Of a stretch of DNA of 64,000 bases, positions 11,056-18,745 are shown in pieces. The notes below the pieces were generated by a model, which did not search any database, was not told the DNA's origin, and saw only the letters and a program-made list of their open reading frames with translations. This DNA comes from Pelobacter propionicus DSM 2379. GTDB lineage: Bacteria; Desulfobacterota; Desulfuromonadia; Geobacterales; Pseudopelobacteraceae. Position 1 is the first letter of the stretch, and each line of letters starts with the position of its first letter. The stretch is taken from positions 2,427,501 to 2,491,500 of the forward strand of contig NC_008609.1 of assembly GCF_000015045.1 (NCBI RefSeq), read 5' to 3'. Position numbers and translations under genes: made by a program.

Positions 11056-12629
11056 AAATCGTCATGTCACAGACCATGCAGGAGATGGACAGACGGACCA
11101 TGGAGGAGTACGGCATCCCCGGTCTCGTTCTGATGGAGAACGCAGGACGCTGCTGCGTGGAGGAGATTATCCGCCACTTCGGCCATCTGGAGGAGAAGCG
11201 GGTGCTCATCCTGGCCGGCAAGGGGAACAACGGCGGGGACGGCCACGTCATCGCCCGCCTGCTGCTGGGTCAGGGGTGGCAGGTTACCCTGCTGGTGCTG
11301 GCTGAGCAGGAACAGATCAGGGGCGACGCTGCCGCGAACCTTGAGCTGCTCCCCCATGACCTGCCCCGCTTCCGCACCGGGGAGGCTGAGTTTTCCTCCC
11401 TGCACGCCGTCGACTTTCGTCAGGCCGACCTGATCGTGGACGCCATGCTGGGAACCGGCCTGAACAGCGACCTGGGCGGCGTCTATCGCGAGGCGGTTCA
11501 GCTGATCAACGGTTCCGGCAAGCCGGTTATGGCGGTTGACATCCCCTCCGGCATCCACGGCAGCAGCGGCAGGATTCTGGGGAGCGCGGTGAAGGCCGAC
11601 CTGACCGTCACCTTTGCCTGCCCCAAACTGGGGCATGTGCTCTACCCCGGCGCCGAGCTGACGGGGCGGCTGGTGGTTAAAGACATCGGCATCCCCCCTG
11701 CCCTGCTGGAACAGGCGCCCGGTTTCCAGTACCTGGATGAGGAGAGCATGGCCCCCCTGCTCCAGCGGCGCGACCGCCAGGGGCACAAGGGGAATTACGG
11801 CCACTGCCTGTTCATTGCCGGCTCCACCGGCAAGAGCGGCGCCGCGGCGCTGTGCGCCAACGCCGCCGTGCGTGCCGGCTCCGGCCTGGTGACCCTGGGA
11901 GTGCCTGAGCGGCTCAACCCTATCCTGGAGGTGAAGACCACCGAGGCCATGACCGTCCCCCTGCCCGACTCCGACGACGGCCACCTGTCGGGGAGAGCCT
12001 TCCACGAGATCGTCAGGCTGCTGGAGGGAAGGGACGTGCTGGCCATCGGCCCGGGCATCGACCGCAGACCGGAGACCGTGGAACTGGTGCGCAACCTGGC
12101 GGAAACCGTGGAACTCCCGCTGGTGATCGACGCCGACGGCCTGAACGCCCTGGCAACGGACATGAGCGTCCTGAAATGGAACCGCTCCACCGCCACGGTG
12201 CTGACCCCCCATCCGGGGGAGATGGCCCGCCTGCTTGGTGCCCCGCTCCCCTCCGAACAGGCCGATCGCATCGAGCTCTGCCGTGATTTCGCCACCAGCT
12301 ATGACGTGTACCTGGTGCTCAAAGGGGCGCGCACCATCATCGCCTCCCCCGACGGCTCGATCGCCATCAACTCCAGCGGCAATCCGGGCATGGCCAGCGG
12401 CGGCATGGGGGACGTGCTCACCGGCATCATCGCATCGCTGATCGGCCAGGGATACGAGGTCCGGGACGCCTGTTGCCTGGGGGTCTTCATCCATGGCCAT
12501 AGCGCCGACCTGGTGGCTCGCGACAAGGGTGAGGTCGGCATCACTGCCACGGATGTGGCCGAGATGCTCCCCTACGCCCGGAAAAAGCTGATGGAGCGAA
12601 ACTCCCCCTCTGCCATCCGCTACGCTTGA
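11052..12629 (+). CDS. nnr: Bifunctional NAD(P)H-hydrate repair enzyme (epimerase + dehydratase)
   Basis: Repairs hydrated NAD(P)H. The N-terminal half is the NAD(P)HX epimerase (YjeF_N) with [17 protein letters not shown]; the C-terminal half (from about residue 230) is the ADP-dependent dehydratase (YjeF_C) with [20 protein letters not shown] and the [15 protein letters not shown] loop that holds the catalytic Asp. At 525 aa it is a standard fusion. It ends at 12629, and the 228 nt to the next gene are almost entirely occupied by the folded element at 12646-12828. Confidence 0.96.
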
Positions 12630-12645
12630 CCTTCAAACCAGCATC

Positions 12646-12828
12646 CGGCAGTCGGGGGTATCCGCAGAGAGCGACTTATCCCTGCTCCGTCGTGGTTCCC
12701 GGCGAAATGGAGCATGAGGCAGCCGGACTGTCTGAACCCGCCAGGGTGAGTTTCCGGCTGCCGCGAAATGAGCCACGGAACCACAGGAGCAGGGATCCGG
12801 AGCGGAAAGCGGATACCCCCGACTGCCG
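12646..12828 (+). repeat. Long nested inverted-repeat / structured leader before the CBS gene
   Basis: A 183-nt element that folds almost end to end. Outer stem P1 is a perfect 20 bp (12646-12665 with 12809-12828). P2 is a perfect 11 bp (12678-12688 with 12786-12796), P3 a perfect 8 bp (12692-12699 with 12777-12784), P4 a perfect 10 bp (12718-12727 with 12753-12762), capped by ACCC/GGGT (12736-12739 with 12744-12747). The P1-P2 internal loop is 12 nt on each side. The P3-P4 internal loop contains GCGAAATG on both strands, as a direct rather than an inverted repeat. It ends 29 nt before the CBS gene start. It could be a cis-regulatory RNA, a small RNA or a MITE-like insertion. I do not match it to a riboswitch class. 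Confidence 0.75.
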
Positions 12829-12857
12829 CACAGAGAATCAATCCAAGGAGACTACCC

Positions 12858-13310
12858 ATGCAGACCGTTGCAGATATCATGACCACAGAGGTCATCACCG
12901 TGAAACGAGAGACCACAGTGCGGGAACTGGCCGAAATCTTCAAGGAGCACCCCATCGGCAGCCTGCCGGTGGTGGACGACGGCGGCGCTCCCACCGGTAT
13001 CGTCACCGAATCGGACCTGATCGAGCAGGGGCGCAGCCTGCACATCCCCACGGTCATCTCCCTGTTCGACTGGGTCATCCCCCTGGGGGGCGAAAAGAGC
13101 CTGCAGCGGGATCTGCAGCGGATAACCGCCCAAAACGTGGGCGAGATATACTCCCGCGAGTTGGTCTGCATCGCCCCCGACGCGCCGGTCAGCACGGCAG
13201 CCGACCTGATGAGCAGCCGCAGGCTGAATTCCCTGCCGGTTCTCCAGGAGGGAAAACTGGTGGGGATCGTGTCGCGCATCGACATCATCCGCAGCCTGAT
13301 CAACCGATGA
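12858..13310 (+). CDS. CBS-domain pair protein
   Basis: A 150-aa protein made of two CBS domains: the first begins with VADIMTTEVITVKRETTV and contains PIGSLPVVDD, the second contains ELVCIAPDAPVSTAADLM and NSLPVLQEGKLVGIVSR. CBS pairs bind adenine nucleotides (AMP, ATP, SAM, c-di-AMP) and usually act as sensors. I chose the ATG at 12858 over an upstream one because AAGGAG sits 7 nt before it and because the longer N-terminus would be read through the folded leader. The cdaA gene 5 kb upstream makes c-di-AMP sensing a thought, not a claim. It overlaps tsaE by 4 nt. Confidence 0.85.
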   Translation: MQTVADIMTTEVITVKRETTVRELAEIFKEHPIGSLPVVDDGGAPTGIVTESDLIEQGRSLHIPTVISLFDWVIPLGGEKSLQRDLQRITAQNVGEIYSRELVCIAPDAPVSTAADLMSSRRLNSLPVLQEGKLVGIVSRIDIIRSLINR

Positions 13311-13801
13311 AACGGCTCTCCCTGGCGACCTCTTCGCCGGCAGAGACCGAGGAGCTTGGCCGACGCCTGGGAGAAATGCTCATTCCCGGAACCTTCGTCG
13401 CCCTGTGCGGGGAACTGGGGGGGGGCAAGACCTGCTTCACCCGGGGGGTGGTGAGCGGAGCGGCGCCCCAAAGCGCCCATCTGGTGGCCAGCCCCACCTT
13501 TGCCATCATGAACGAGTATCCCGGCACCCCTCCCATCTATCACTTCGACTTCTACCGGTTATCCTCCTGTCACGAGATTGCCGAACTGGGCTTCGAGGAT
13601 TTTTTCCAGGGAGAGGGCATCTGCCTGGCCGAATGGTCCGAACGCCTGGAAGAGCTGCTTCCGGTTGAGCGCCTGAGCGTCACCTTCCAGCATGACGGCG
13701 ACGACAGGCGCATCATCACCATCCAGGCAGAAGGGGCCGGTCCGGAGGCCCTGCTGGAGCGGCTTGATGCCCGCCAGGAACCCAGAAATGCTTTGACCTG
13801 A
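13307..13801 (+). CDS. tsaE: tRNA threonylcarbamoyladenosine biosynthesis ATPase TsaE
   Basis: ATPase partner of TsaB/TsaD in forming t6A37 on ANN-decoding tRNAs. The ATG at 13307 overlaps the CBS gene stop and yields 164 aa, the normal size. The P-loop is GELGGGKTCF (commonly GDLGAGKT), followed by VASPTFAIMNEY and HFDFYRL, and a late LAEWSERL (the usual form is xxEWxExx). All key positions are conserved. Its last bases overlap the -35 of the lysC promoter. Confidence 0.94.
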   Translation: MKRLSLATSSPAETEELGRRLGEMLIPGTFVALCGELGGGKTCFTRGVVSGAAPQSAHLVASPTFAIMNEYPGTPPIYHFDFYRLSSCHEIAELGFEDFFQGEGICLAEWSERLEELLPVERLSVTFQHDGDDRRIITIQAEGAGPEALLERLDARQEPRNALT

Positions 13802-13822
13802 TCCGGTTTTGTCTGCTATACA
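13793..13822 (+). promoter_or_regulatory. Probable sigma-70 promoter of lysC
   Basis: TTGACC (13793-13798), an 18-nt spacer and TATACA (13817-13822) with a TG at the extended -10 position. The -35 box matches the consensus at five of six positions. It lies at the tsaE stop codon, 58 nt before the lysC start. Confidence 0.5.
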
Positions 13823-13879
13823 GTGGAGTCCGCCAGCAGCTTGACGGACACCATTACCAGGAAAGGGAGTACCTGAAGT

Positions 13880-15094
13880 ATGGCACTTGTCGTTCAGAAA
13901 TACGGCGGTACGTCGGTCGGCAATCCCGACCGCATCAGGAACGTCGCCAAGCGGGTCGCCAGGACCTGTGATGCGGGCAACGAGCTGATCGTTGTCCTTT
14001 CTGCCATGTCCGGAGAGACCAACAGACTGGTCTCCCTGGCCAACGAGATGTGTGAACTGCCCCACGGCCGCGAATACGACACCCTGGTGTCCACCGGCGA
14101 ACAGGTCACCATCGCCCTTCTTGCCATGCACCTCAAATCCATGGGATACAAGGCCAAATCGTACCTGGGGTGGCAGGTGCCGATCATCACCGACGACACG
14201 GCAACCAAGGCGCGCATCGAGCGGATCGAGGACGCACGCATCCGCGCCGATCTGAACGAGGGGACTATCGTGATCGTGGCCGGTTTCCAGGGCATCGACG
14301 CCAACGGCAACATCACCACCCTGGGGCGCGGCGGTTCCGACACCTCGGCGGTTGCCCTGGCAGCGGCCCTCAAGGCGGATGTGTGCGAGATCTACACCGA
14401 CGTGGACGGTGTCTACACCACCGACCCCAACATCTGCAAGGAAGCTCGCAAGATGGAGAGCATCTCCTACGATGAGATGCTGGAACTGGCCAGCCTGGGC
14501 GCCAAGGTCCTGCAGATCCGCTCGGTGGAGTTCGCCAAGAAATACAACGTCAACGTACATGTACGTTCCAGTTTGAATGACAATACCGGTACCATGGTTA
14601 CGAGGGAGAACAAGGATATGGAAGGGATTCTCGTTTCAGGCGTTGCCTATGATAAGAATGAAGCCAAGATCGTCGTCATGGGGGTAGCCGACAAACCGGG
14701 TACCGCCGCCAGGATCCTGTCGGCGCTTTCCGACGCTTCGATCCCGGTGGACATGATCGTACAGAACGTGAGCCAGGCCGGCCTGGCAGACTTCACCTTC
14801 ACCGTCAACAAGACCGACCTGAAACAAGCCATGCAGATCACCAACCAGGTTGCCGGCGAACTCCAGGCCAGGGAAGTCATCTCCGACGAGAAGATCAGCA
14901 AGATTTCCATCGTCGGCCTGGGCATGCGCAGCCACGCCGGCGTGGCCACCACCATGTTCTCGGCACTGGCCGCCGCCAACATCAACATCCAGACCATCTC
15001 CACCTCGGAGATCAAGATCTCGGTGATCATCGACGACAAGTACACCGAACTGGCCGTGCGCGTGCTGCATGAGGCATTCAACCTGCAGGGATAA
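13880..15094 (+). CDS. lysC: Aspartate kinase with two ACT domains
   Basis: Phosphorylates aspartate, the first step to lysine, threonine and methionine. The 404-aa protein has the kinase start VVQKYGGTSVGNPDRI, the GRGGSDTSAVALAAAL loop, TDVDGVYTTDP, and two C-terminal ACT regulatory domains (from about residue 265), the second containing RSHAGVATTMFSALAAANINI, which binds the feedback inhibitor in this family. The length and layout match the lysine/threonine-sensitive single-gene class. It has its own putative promoter and is followed by a strong hairpin. Confidence 0.96.
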   Translation: MALVVQKYGGTSVGNPDRIRNVAKRVARTCDAGNELIVVLSAMSGETNRLVSLANEMCELPHGREYDTLVSTGEQVTIALLAMHLKSMGYKAKSYLGWQVPIITDDTATKARIERIEDARIRADLNEGTIVIVAGFQGIDANGNITTLGRGGSDTSAVALAAALKADVCEIYTDVDGVYTTDPNICKEARKMESISYDEMLELASLGAKVLQIRSVEFAKKYNVNVHVRSSLNDNTGTMVTRENKDMEGILVSGVAYDKNEAKIVVMGVADKPGTAARILSALSDASIPVDMIVQNVSQAGLADFTFTVNKTDLKQAMQITNQVAGELQAREVISDEKISKISIVGLGMRSHAGVATTMFSALAAANINIQTISTSEIKISVIIDDKYTELAVRVLHEAFNLQG

Positions 15095-15115
15095 TCAGCA
15101 GCCTCAAAGCGCTGA

Positions 15116-15158
15116 ACGACATGAGCCCCGCCGGAATATCCGGAGGGGCTCATGTCGT
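15116..15158 (+). terminator. Hairpin after lysC
   Basis: Perfect 14-bp arms (15116-15129 and 15145-15158, ACGACATGAGCCCC and its complement), with an inner CCGG-aatat-CCGG stem. No T-run follows, so it may be a processing or Rho-associated hairpin. It lies between lysC (plus) and the convergent gene ending at 15180, so it may serve both. Confidence 0.6.
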
Positions 15159-15179
15159 ATGCAGCTGAATCAAATGAGA

Positions 15180-15821
15180 TTAGCGGTGTCTACCGTGATC
15201 CCGATCCTGCCTGCGGTCATTCTTCATTTCGCGGTTCTCGCGCTTTTGTAAGTCCTTCATGGCGCGCTGTTCCTGCTTGTGGTCGAACTTCATCTCGCGC
15301 TGCTCTTGCTTGTGCTCGAACTTCATTTCGCGCCGGTCCTGTTTGCGCTCTTCCTTCCAGTCTCGCCGGCGGGTATCCACGAACACCGGCCTGCCCCCCT
15401 GATCGGGCCTGAAATAGCGGCCGCGGTAGTGATCATGGTCCCTGCGATAGCCTTGGTATTCCCTGTCGCGACGGACGCGGATATACTCCACACCCTGGCG
15501 GCGCACAACCAGCGGCAGACGCTCCTGACGGACACCGGCCCAGGGGCCGTTGTAGTGGTTGGAACGGTACCAGGCGTTACGGTAGTTCAGGTAGTAGAAG
15601 TCATCGACATAAACAATATCGTAGGGAATACCCACACCAACGTAGATACCCAGGCTGGGCGGCACCAGGAACAGCGGCGGACTGGCAAACACCACGGCCG
15701 GTGGAGCGGCAACCACAACGGGCGCGGGAATACCGAGGTTGACGTTGACGTTCACCCCCGCCAGCGCGGACATGGGCACCGAGAGTGCCGCAGCACAGAA
15801 CAGCATGAATCTCTTTTTCAT
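15180..15821 (-). CDS. Secreted hypothetical protein with charged C-terminal repeats
   Basis: A 213-aa protein. I start it at the ATG (15821) preceded by GGAGGAGAG. Residues 1-21 form a signal peptide (MKKRFMLFCAAALSVPMSALA). The mature part starts with alternating NVNVNLG, then a Pro/Val-rich stretch, a Tyr/Asn/Trp-rich middle (YYLNYRNAWYRSNHY), and a highly basic and acidic tail with a repeated REMKFEHKQEQ-like unit of about 11-12 residues, at least three copies. Likely periplasmic or outer-membrane associated; Geobacter genomes carry similar short proteins (recollection). No function assigned. Confidence 0.75.
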   Translation of the reverse strand: MKKRFMLFCAAALSVPMSALAGVNVNVNLGIPAPVVVAAPPAVVFASPPLFLVPPSLGIYVGVGIPYDIVYVDDFYYLNYRNAWYRSNHYNGPWAGVRQERLPLVVRRQGVEYIRVRRDREYQGYRRDHDHYRGRYFRPDQGGRPVFVDTRRRDWKEERKQDRREMKFEHKQEQREMKFDHKQEQRAMKDLQKRENREMKNDRRQDRDHGRHR

Positions 15822-16014
15822 AATCTTCTCTCCTCCTGAATAGTCAATCCACCAGAAACTACAGCAACTTGCATGCCGAGTCCAGAGTTTTGCACGGCAG
15901 GCCAACCAATGCTACGCCTATTTCAACTGTTTTGTGATCCAAGTAGGGGTTAGGAGTCCCCCGCGCGCCGGGCCGGAAAGGCTCGCTGACGCAAATGGGG
16001 TATGACAGGGCGCA

Positions 16015-16053
16015 TTCGGGTCACCTGGCAGCACTGTTGCCAGGTGACCCGAA
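16015..16053. repeat. Perfect 16-bp inverted repeat (7-nt loop)
   Basis: TTCGGGTCACCTGGCA (16015-16030), loop of seven, and its exact complement (16038-16053). There is no T-run on either side, so it is a weak terminator candidate for tadA on the minus strand, or an operator-like dyad or repeat element. It sits in a 414-nt gap (15822-16235) whose only other content is the pseudogene-like frame at 16142. Confidence 0.6.
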
Positions 16054-16141
16054 AGTGTACTATACATGCGGATCATGATCCCCGGGTTGCGGACTCCGCC
16101 CCGCGGAGCCGACAGCCCTGCCCGGCTGCCGACCGCTCCCC

Positions 16142-16279
16142 GTGACGGACAGCGCCAGGATTGGTGGGGTGACCGGCGTGATCCCCCGACAGGTGATCCG
16201 CTCCATTCCCGGCGCCGGAGTGTCGTTCCGCAACATCAACAGCCCTGTGGAGTTCCGGGAAGCTCTCCAGCGGAGCTAA
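16142..16279 (+). pseudogene. Possible C-terminal remnant of a MobA-like protein
   Basis: A plus-strand frame, opened by GTG at 16142 and with a stop at 16076 upstream, reads RSIPGAGVSFRNINSPVEF and ends at 16279. The FxNINxPxEF pattern near a C-terminus resembles the end of molybdenum cofactor guanylyltransferase (MobA). Only about 45 residues remain. It overlaps the 3' end of tadA on the other strand by 44 nt. This could be chance; treat as a weak call. Confidence 0.25.
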
Positions 16280-16781
16280 GGCGCGCCTCACGCCTGCGCC
16301 TCCTCAACTCGGCGAAGAAGCCGCTCAAAAGCGACGAGCAATCGCGCTCCAGCACGCCGGGCAGCAGTTCCACACGATGATTGAGACGGGGATCGTTGGA
16401 GAGATCGTAGAGCGAACCGGCCGCCCCCCCCTTGGGGTCCAGGCAGCCGAACACGACGCGGGGGATGCGCGAAAGGATGATGGCGCCCATGCACATGGTG
16501 CAGGGTTCCAGGGTTACATAGAGGGTGGTGTCCAGGAGTCGCCAGGAGGAGAGCTTTCGGGCTGCCTTGCGTATGGCGATCATCTCGGCATGGGCGGAAG
16601 GGTCCTGGGAACTCTCCCGCAGGTTGTGGCCGCGGGCGATAATCCTGTTGTCCCTGACGATCACGCAGCCGATGGGGACCTCGTCCCTGCTGCGGGCCTT
16701 GCCCGCCTCGGCTATGGCCCGCTGCATCCAGTACTCGTGGCTGCGGGCGATACTCTTCTTTTCCACGATCATGACCGGCAT
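16236..16781 (-). CDS. tadA: tRNA-specific adenosine deaminase
   Basis: Deaminates A34 to inosine in tRNA-Arg(ACG). The zinc-binding, catalytic motifs of the cytidine/adenosine deaminase fold are intact: SAHAEMIAI (His and the proton-shuttling Glu) and LEPCTMCMGAII. The 181-aa length includes a C-terminal tail of about 20 residues past FFAELRRRRRE. The start could be the ATG at 16781 or the one three codons later; neither has a strong ribosome site. Monocistronic in appearance, between a hairpin region downstream and a small membrane protein gene upstream. Confidence 0.93.
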   Translation of the reverse strand: MPVMIVEKKSIARSHEYWMQRAIAEAGKARSRDEVPIGCVIVRDNRIIARGHNLRESSQDPSAHAEMIAIRKAARKLSSWRLLDTTLYVTLEPCTMCMGAIILSRIPRVVFGCLDPKGGAAGSLYDLSNDPRLNHRVELLPGVLERDCSSLLSGFFAELRRRRREARLSSAGELPGTPQGC

Positions 16782-16844
16782 CTATACCACAGAGGGGGGA
16801 AACGGGCAAAGGGAATCCTGGGGGAGGGGTCACGGCACGTCATG

Positions 16845-17153
16845 CTACCTGGTCATGAGGTAGCTGACCAACAGAAAGCCCAGGGCGAGCAGCACGAGGA
16901 TCACCCAGGAGATAAGGCTCGTGCGCCTTGCCTCTGCGGGGGAAACGTTCCCCTCGCCTGACAGCCGCCTCACCAGGGAGCGGGAAAAGCGTTGGAAGGC
17001 CAGCAGACCCGCTGCACCCAGCAGAAGCCAGGCCATGATGCCGGGCAGCGGGGCATCGGCGCGCCTGGTCACGTCCAGCACAGCCATGGTAAAGCCGGCC
17101 ACCGCCACCAAGCCGGCCAACAGTTTTCCCAGCATCAGCGGCAGCTGCTTCAT
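16845..17153 (-). CDS. Small membrane protein, three TM segments
   Basis: A 102-aa protein started at the internal ATG (17153, MKQLPLML), since upstream codons would overlap the neighbouring gene. Three hydrophobic helices are visible at about residues 9-28, 39-54 and 80-98; the loop between the second and third is basic. No family recognised. It lies head to tail after the 17177 gene with 23 nt between them. Confidence 0.6.
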   Translation of the reverse strand: MKQLPLMLGKLLAGLVAVAGFTMAVLDVTRRADAPLPGIMAWLLLGAAGLLAFQRFSRSLVRRLSGEGNVSPAEARRTSLISWVILVLLALGFLLVSYLMTR

Positions 17154-17176
17154 CTCCGACCTGAAGCAGGCCCCGC

Positions 17177-17587
17177 TCACCGGTCCGTCTCCGCCCGTTT
17201 CACCCTCAGTACGCAGGTCGCGCTCCAGGGAGTAAAGAGCATGGCACACTCCATGGTCCCCTCCAGCACGGCATGGCGACCATCCATGGCCGCCACCCTC
17301 TCCCGCAATTCAGGGGGCACGCTCAGCCGGATCCGCTCCACCACCCGCTCCGACCTGCTCCCCTTGGCAAAGTGGATCGGCTCATCCAGCACCAGCCATG
17401 TCCCCTGCTCTGCAATGATTCCGCCCAAGCTGGTTTCCCTGACCACGCTGTACAAGGACTGCCCGGAATCGGCACTCTTGGTGTTTTGATCGTCCCCCCC
17501 AGCACCATCAGCTTTGACAGCAGCACCAGCTCCCAGACTGACCGCGACGCCAGCCACCAGCAGCACTGTTTTCAGCATCCGCCTCAT
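17177..17587 (-). CDS. Secreted hypothetical protein (DUF4431-like)
   Basis: A 136-aa protein beginning at 17587 behind GGGGAGGG. It has a signal peptide (RRMLKTVLLVAGVAVSLGAGAA). The mature domain contains WLVLDEPIHF and VLEGTMECAMLFTPWSATCVL with two cysteines, reminiscent of DUF4431 proteins, a match from memory only. First of a string of secreted proteins read leftwards; the spacing to the 17643 gene is 55 nt. Confidence 0.6.
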   Translation of the reverse strand: MRRMLKTVLLVAGVAVSLGAGAAVKADGAGGDDQNTKSADSGQSLYSVVRETSLGGIIAEQGTWLVLDEPIHFAKGSRSERVVERIRLSVPPELRERVAAMDGRHAVLEGTMECAMLFTPWSATCVLRVKRAETDR

Positions 17588-17642
17588 GTAGCCCTCCCCT
17601 GACCTCTCTCCGCTGTTGCTGCGAGATTGCGCCATGTATCAA

Positions 17643-18182
17643 TCAGTCGAAGATAACCTGCGGGTTCATCTCTCCCGGCGAGCGCCAGTCGATGCCGTAC
17701 CTGTTCTTGAGCAGCCGCTTCTTGGTCTCCCAGTAGATGTTGACGAAACCTTCCCCCCCCCGTCGGGGATGATCGGCCAGCAGAGCCTTGACCTCGTCAT
17801 CGATGTTCCTGAATACCACGGCATGGCGGGGGTCATCCTCCACCGGATCGCGGAGCAGACCGGAACGTTTCTCCACGGCGGGCTCGACTCCCGGCATTTT
17901 CCCCTGGACTTCCCCCGATGCCGGAGGTTCGCAGAGCTGACGGCACTCTTCCAGGCTCTCGAAGGGGACCACCGCTCCGCAGCCATCGTAGATGTACTCC
18001 CGGCATGTGCCGCTCTTCTGGTCGAAGCGGTAGCGCTCCATCATAGCCTTGCAGGGGCCGTTGACCGGCTCAAGCCGGCACCTGTCGGCCAGAACGGCCC
18101 CTTGGGGAGCGCAGGCGGAGCAGAGCAGGAGCAGTGCGGCAGAGACATATGTAATGAGCGGAACAGGCGGATGGTTACCCAT
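17643..18182 (-). CDS. Kunitz (BPTI-type) protease-inhibitor domain lipoprotein/secreted protein
   Basis: A 179-aa protein started at the ATG at 18182. Residues 8-25 form a hydrophobic export signal ending in LCSACAPQ, a possible but imperfect lipobox. Residues 35-84 form a Kunitz domain: cysteines at 35, 44, 60, 68, 80 and 84, spacing x8, x15, x7, x11 and x3, against the canonical 8-15-7-12-3. The reactive-site loop NGPCKAMMERY closely parallels bovine pancreatic trypsin inhibitor, with Lys45 at P1, predicting trypsin-like targets. The last 80 residues are an unrelated acidic/basic region. Kunitz domains are mostly animal but are known sporadically in bacteria. The target is unknown. Confidence 0.8.
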   Translation of the reverse strand: MGNHPPVPLITYVSAALLLLCSACAPQGAVLADRCRLEPVNGPCKAMMERYRFDQKSGTCREYIYDGCGAVVPFESLEECRQLCEPPASGEVQGKMPGVEPAVEKRSGLLRDPVEDDPRHAVVFRNIDDEVKALLADHPRRGGEGFVNIYWETKKRLLKNRYGIDWRSPGEMNPQVIFD

Positions 18183-18273
18183 GGTGGTTCTCCCTCGCTG
18201 CGTGGCAGGCCCGCCCAATCCGCCGGACCTTTCGGGCAGGACGGCAGAACAGGTGCGCATCACGGTCAGCGGT

Positions 18274-18711
18274 TCATTGGATCTGGCGCGGCGCATCACC
18301 CTGTATGTTCAGGTTGACATCCACGTCCTGATCGGAATAGGACGTGCCCTGACAGGACACCCCAGTAAACCTCATCTTCACAAACCATCTCCCCGGCAGT
18401 TGCGGTGTGCCGACGATCTTGAAACCGTCGACCTTCAGACCTGGGGGGAGATACCCCTCCACGATGCGCGGATTATCGGCATTCCAGCTTGGTTGGCAAT
18501 TTGCCCGTGGCTCACTGACCATGTGATAGCCAACGGTGCCGTTCATGCCCTGATAGTAGATCCCCAGGGATGCCGGAGAGGCAACGGCCCGCCTTCTCGT
18601 ATCCAGCCGTGTGTCCCGGGTTTGCGGGGTGACCTGGGCACACCCGGCAGCAAGCGTCATGAGCAGGGCGGAAACAACCAGTGTACGTTTCTTGCGGATG
18701 AACATGTTCAT
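18274..18711 (-). CDS. Lipoprotein with putative Ig (He_PIG-like) domain
   Basis: A 145-aa protein with a good lipobox (LAAGC, Cys at residue 24) after a basic N-terminus, so probably lipidated. The C-terminal half reads EGYLPPGLKVDGFKIVGTPQ then LPGRWFVKMRF, which follows the LPPGLxLDxxGxIxGTPxxxGxY pattern of putative-Ig He_PIG modules. AAGGAGG precedes the ATG. Part of the secreted-protein cluster 17177-20696. Confidence 0.7.
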   Translation of the reverse strand: MNMFIRKKRTLVVSALLMTLAAGCAQVTPQTRDTRLDTRRRAVASPASLGIYYQGMNGTVGYHMVSEPRANCQPSWNADNPRIVEGYLPPGLKVDGFKIVGTPQLPGRWFVKMRFTGVSCQGTSYSDQDVDVNLNIQGDAPRQIQ

Positions 18712-18745
18712 ACCTCCTTGAATAGAAGTGACGAAAAACAGGCCC

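Noticed and set aside
12646-12828. Cobalamin, c-di-GMP or TPP riboswitch
   Set aside because: I looked for the conserved core boxes of these classes and did not find them; left as an unassigned structured element.
16066-16235. SRP RNA (ffs), expected by analogy near tadA
   Set aside because: The conserved GGTCAGG...GGAAG loop is absent on both strands here.
16066-16380. Plus-strand ORF of 104 aa overlapping the end of tadA
   Set aside because: Low-complexity Arg/Pro/Ser composition of a shadow frame; the fragment at 16142 in another frame is a better, though weak, candidate.
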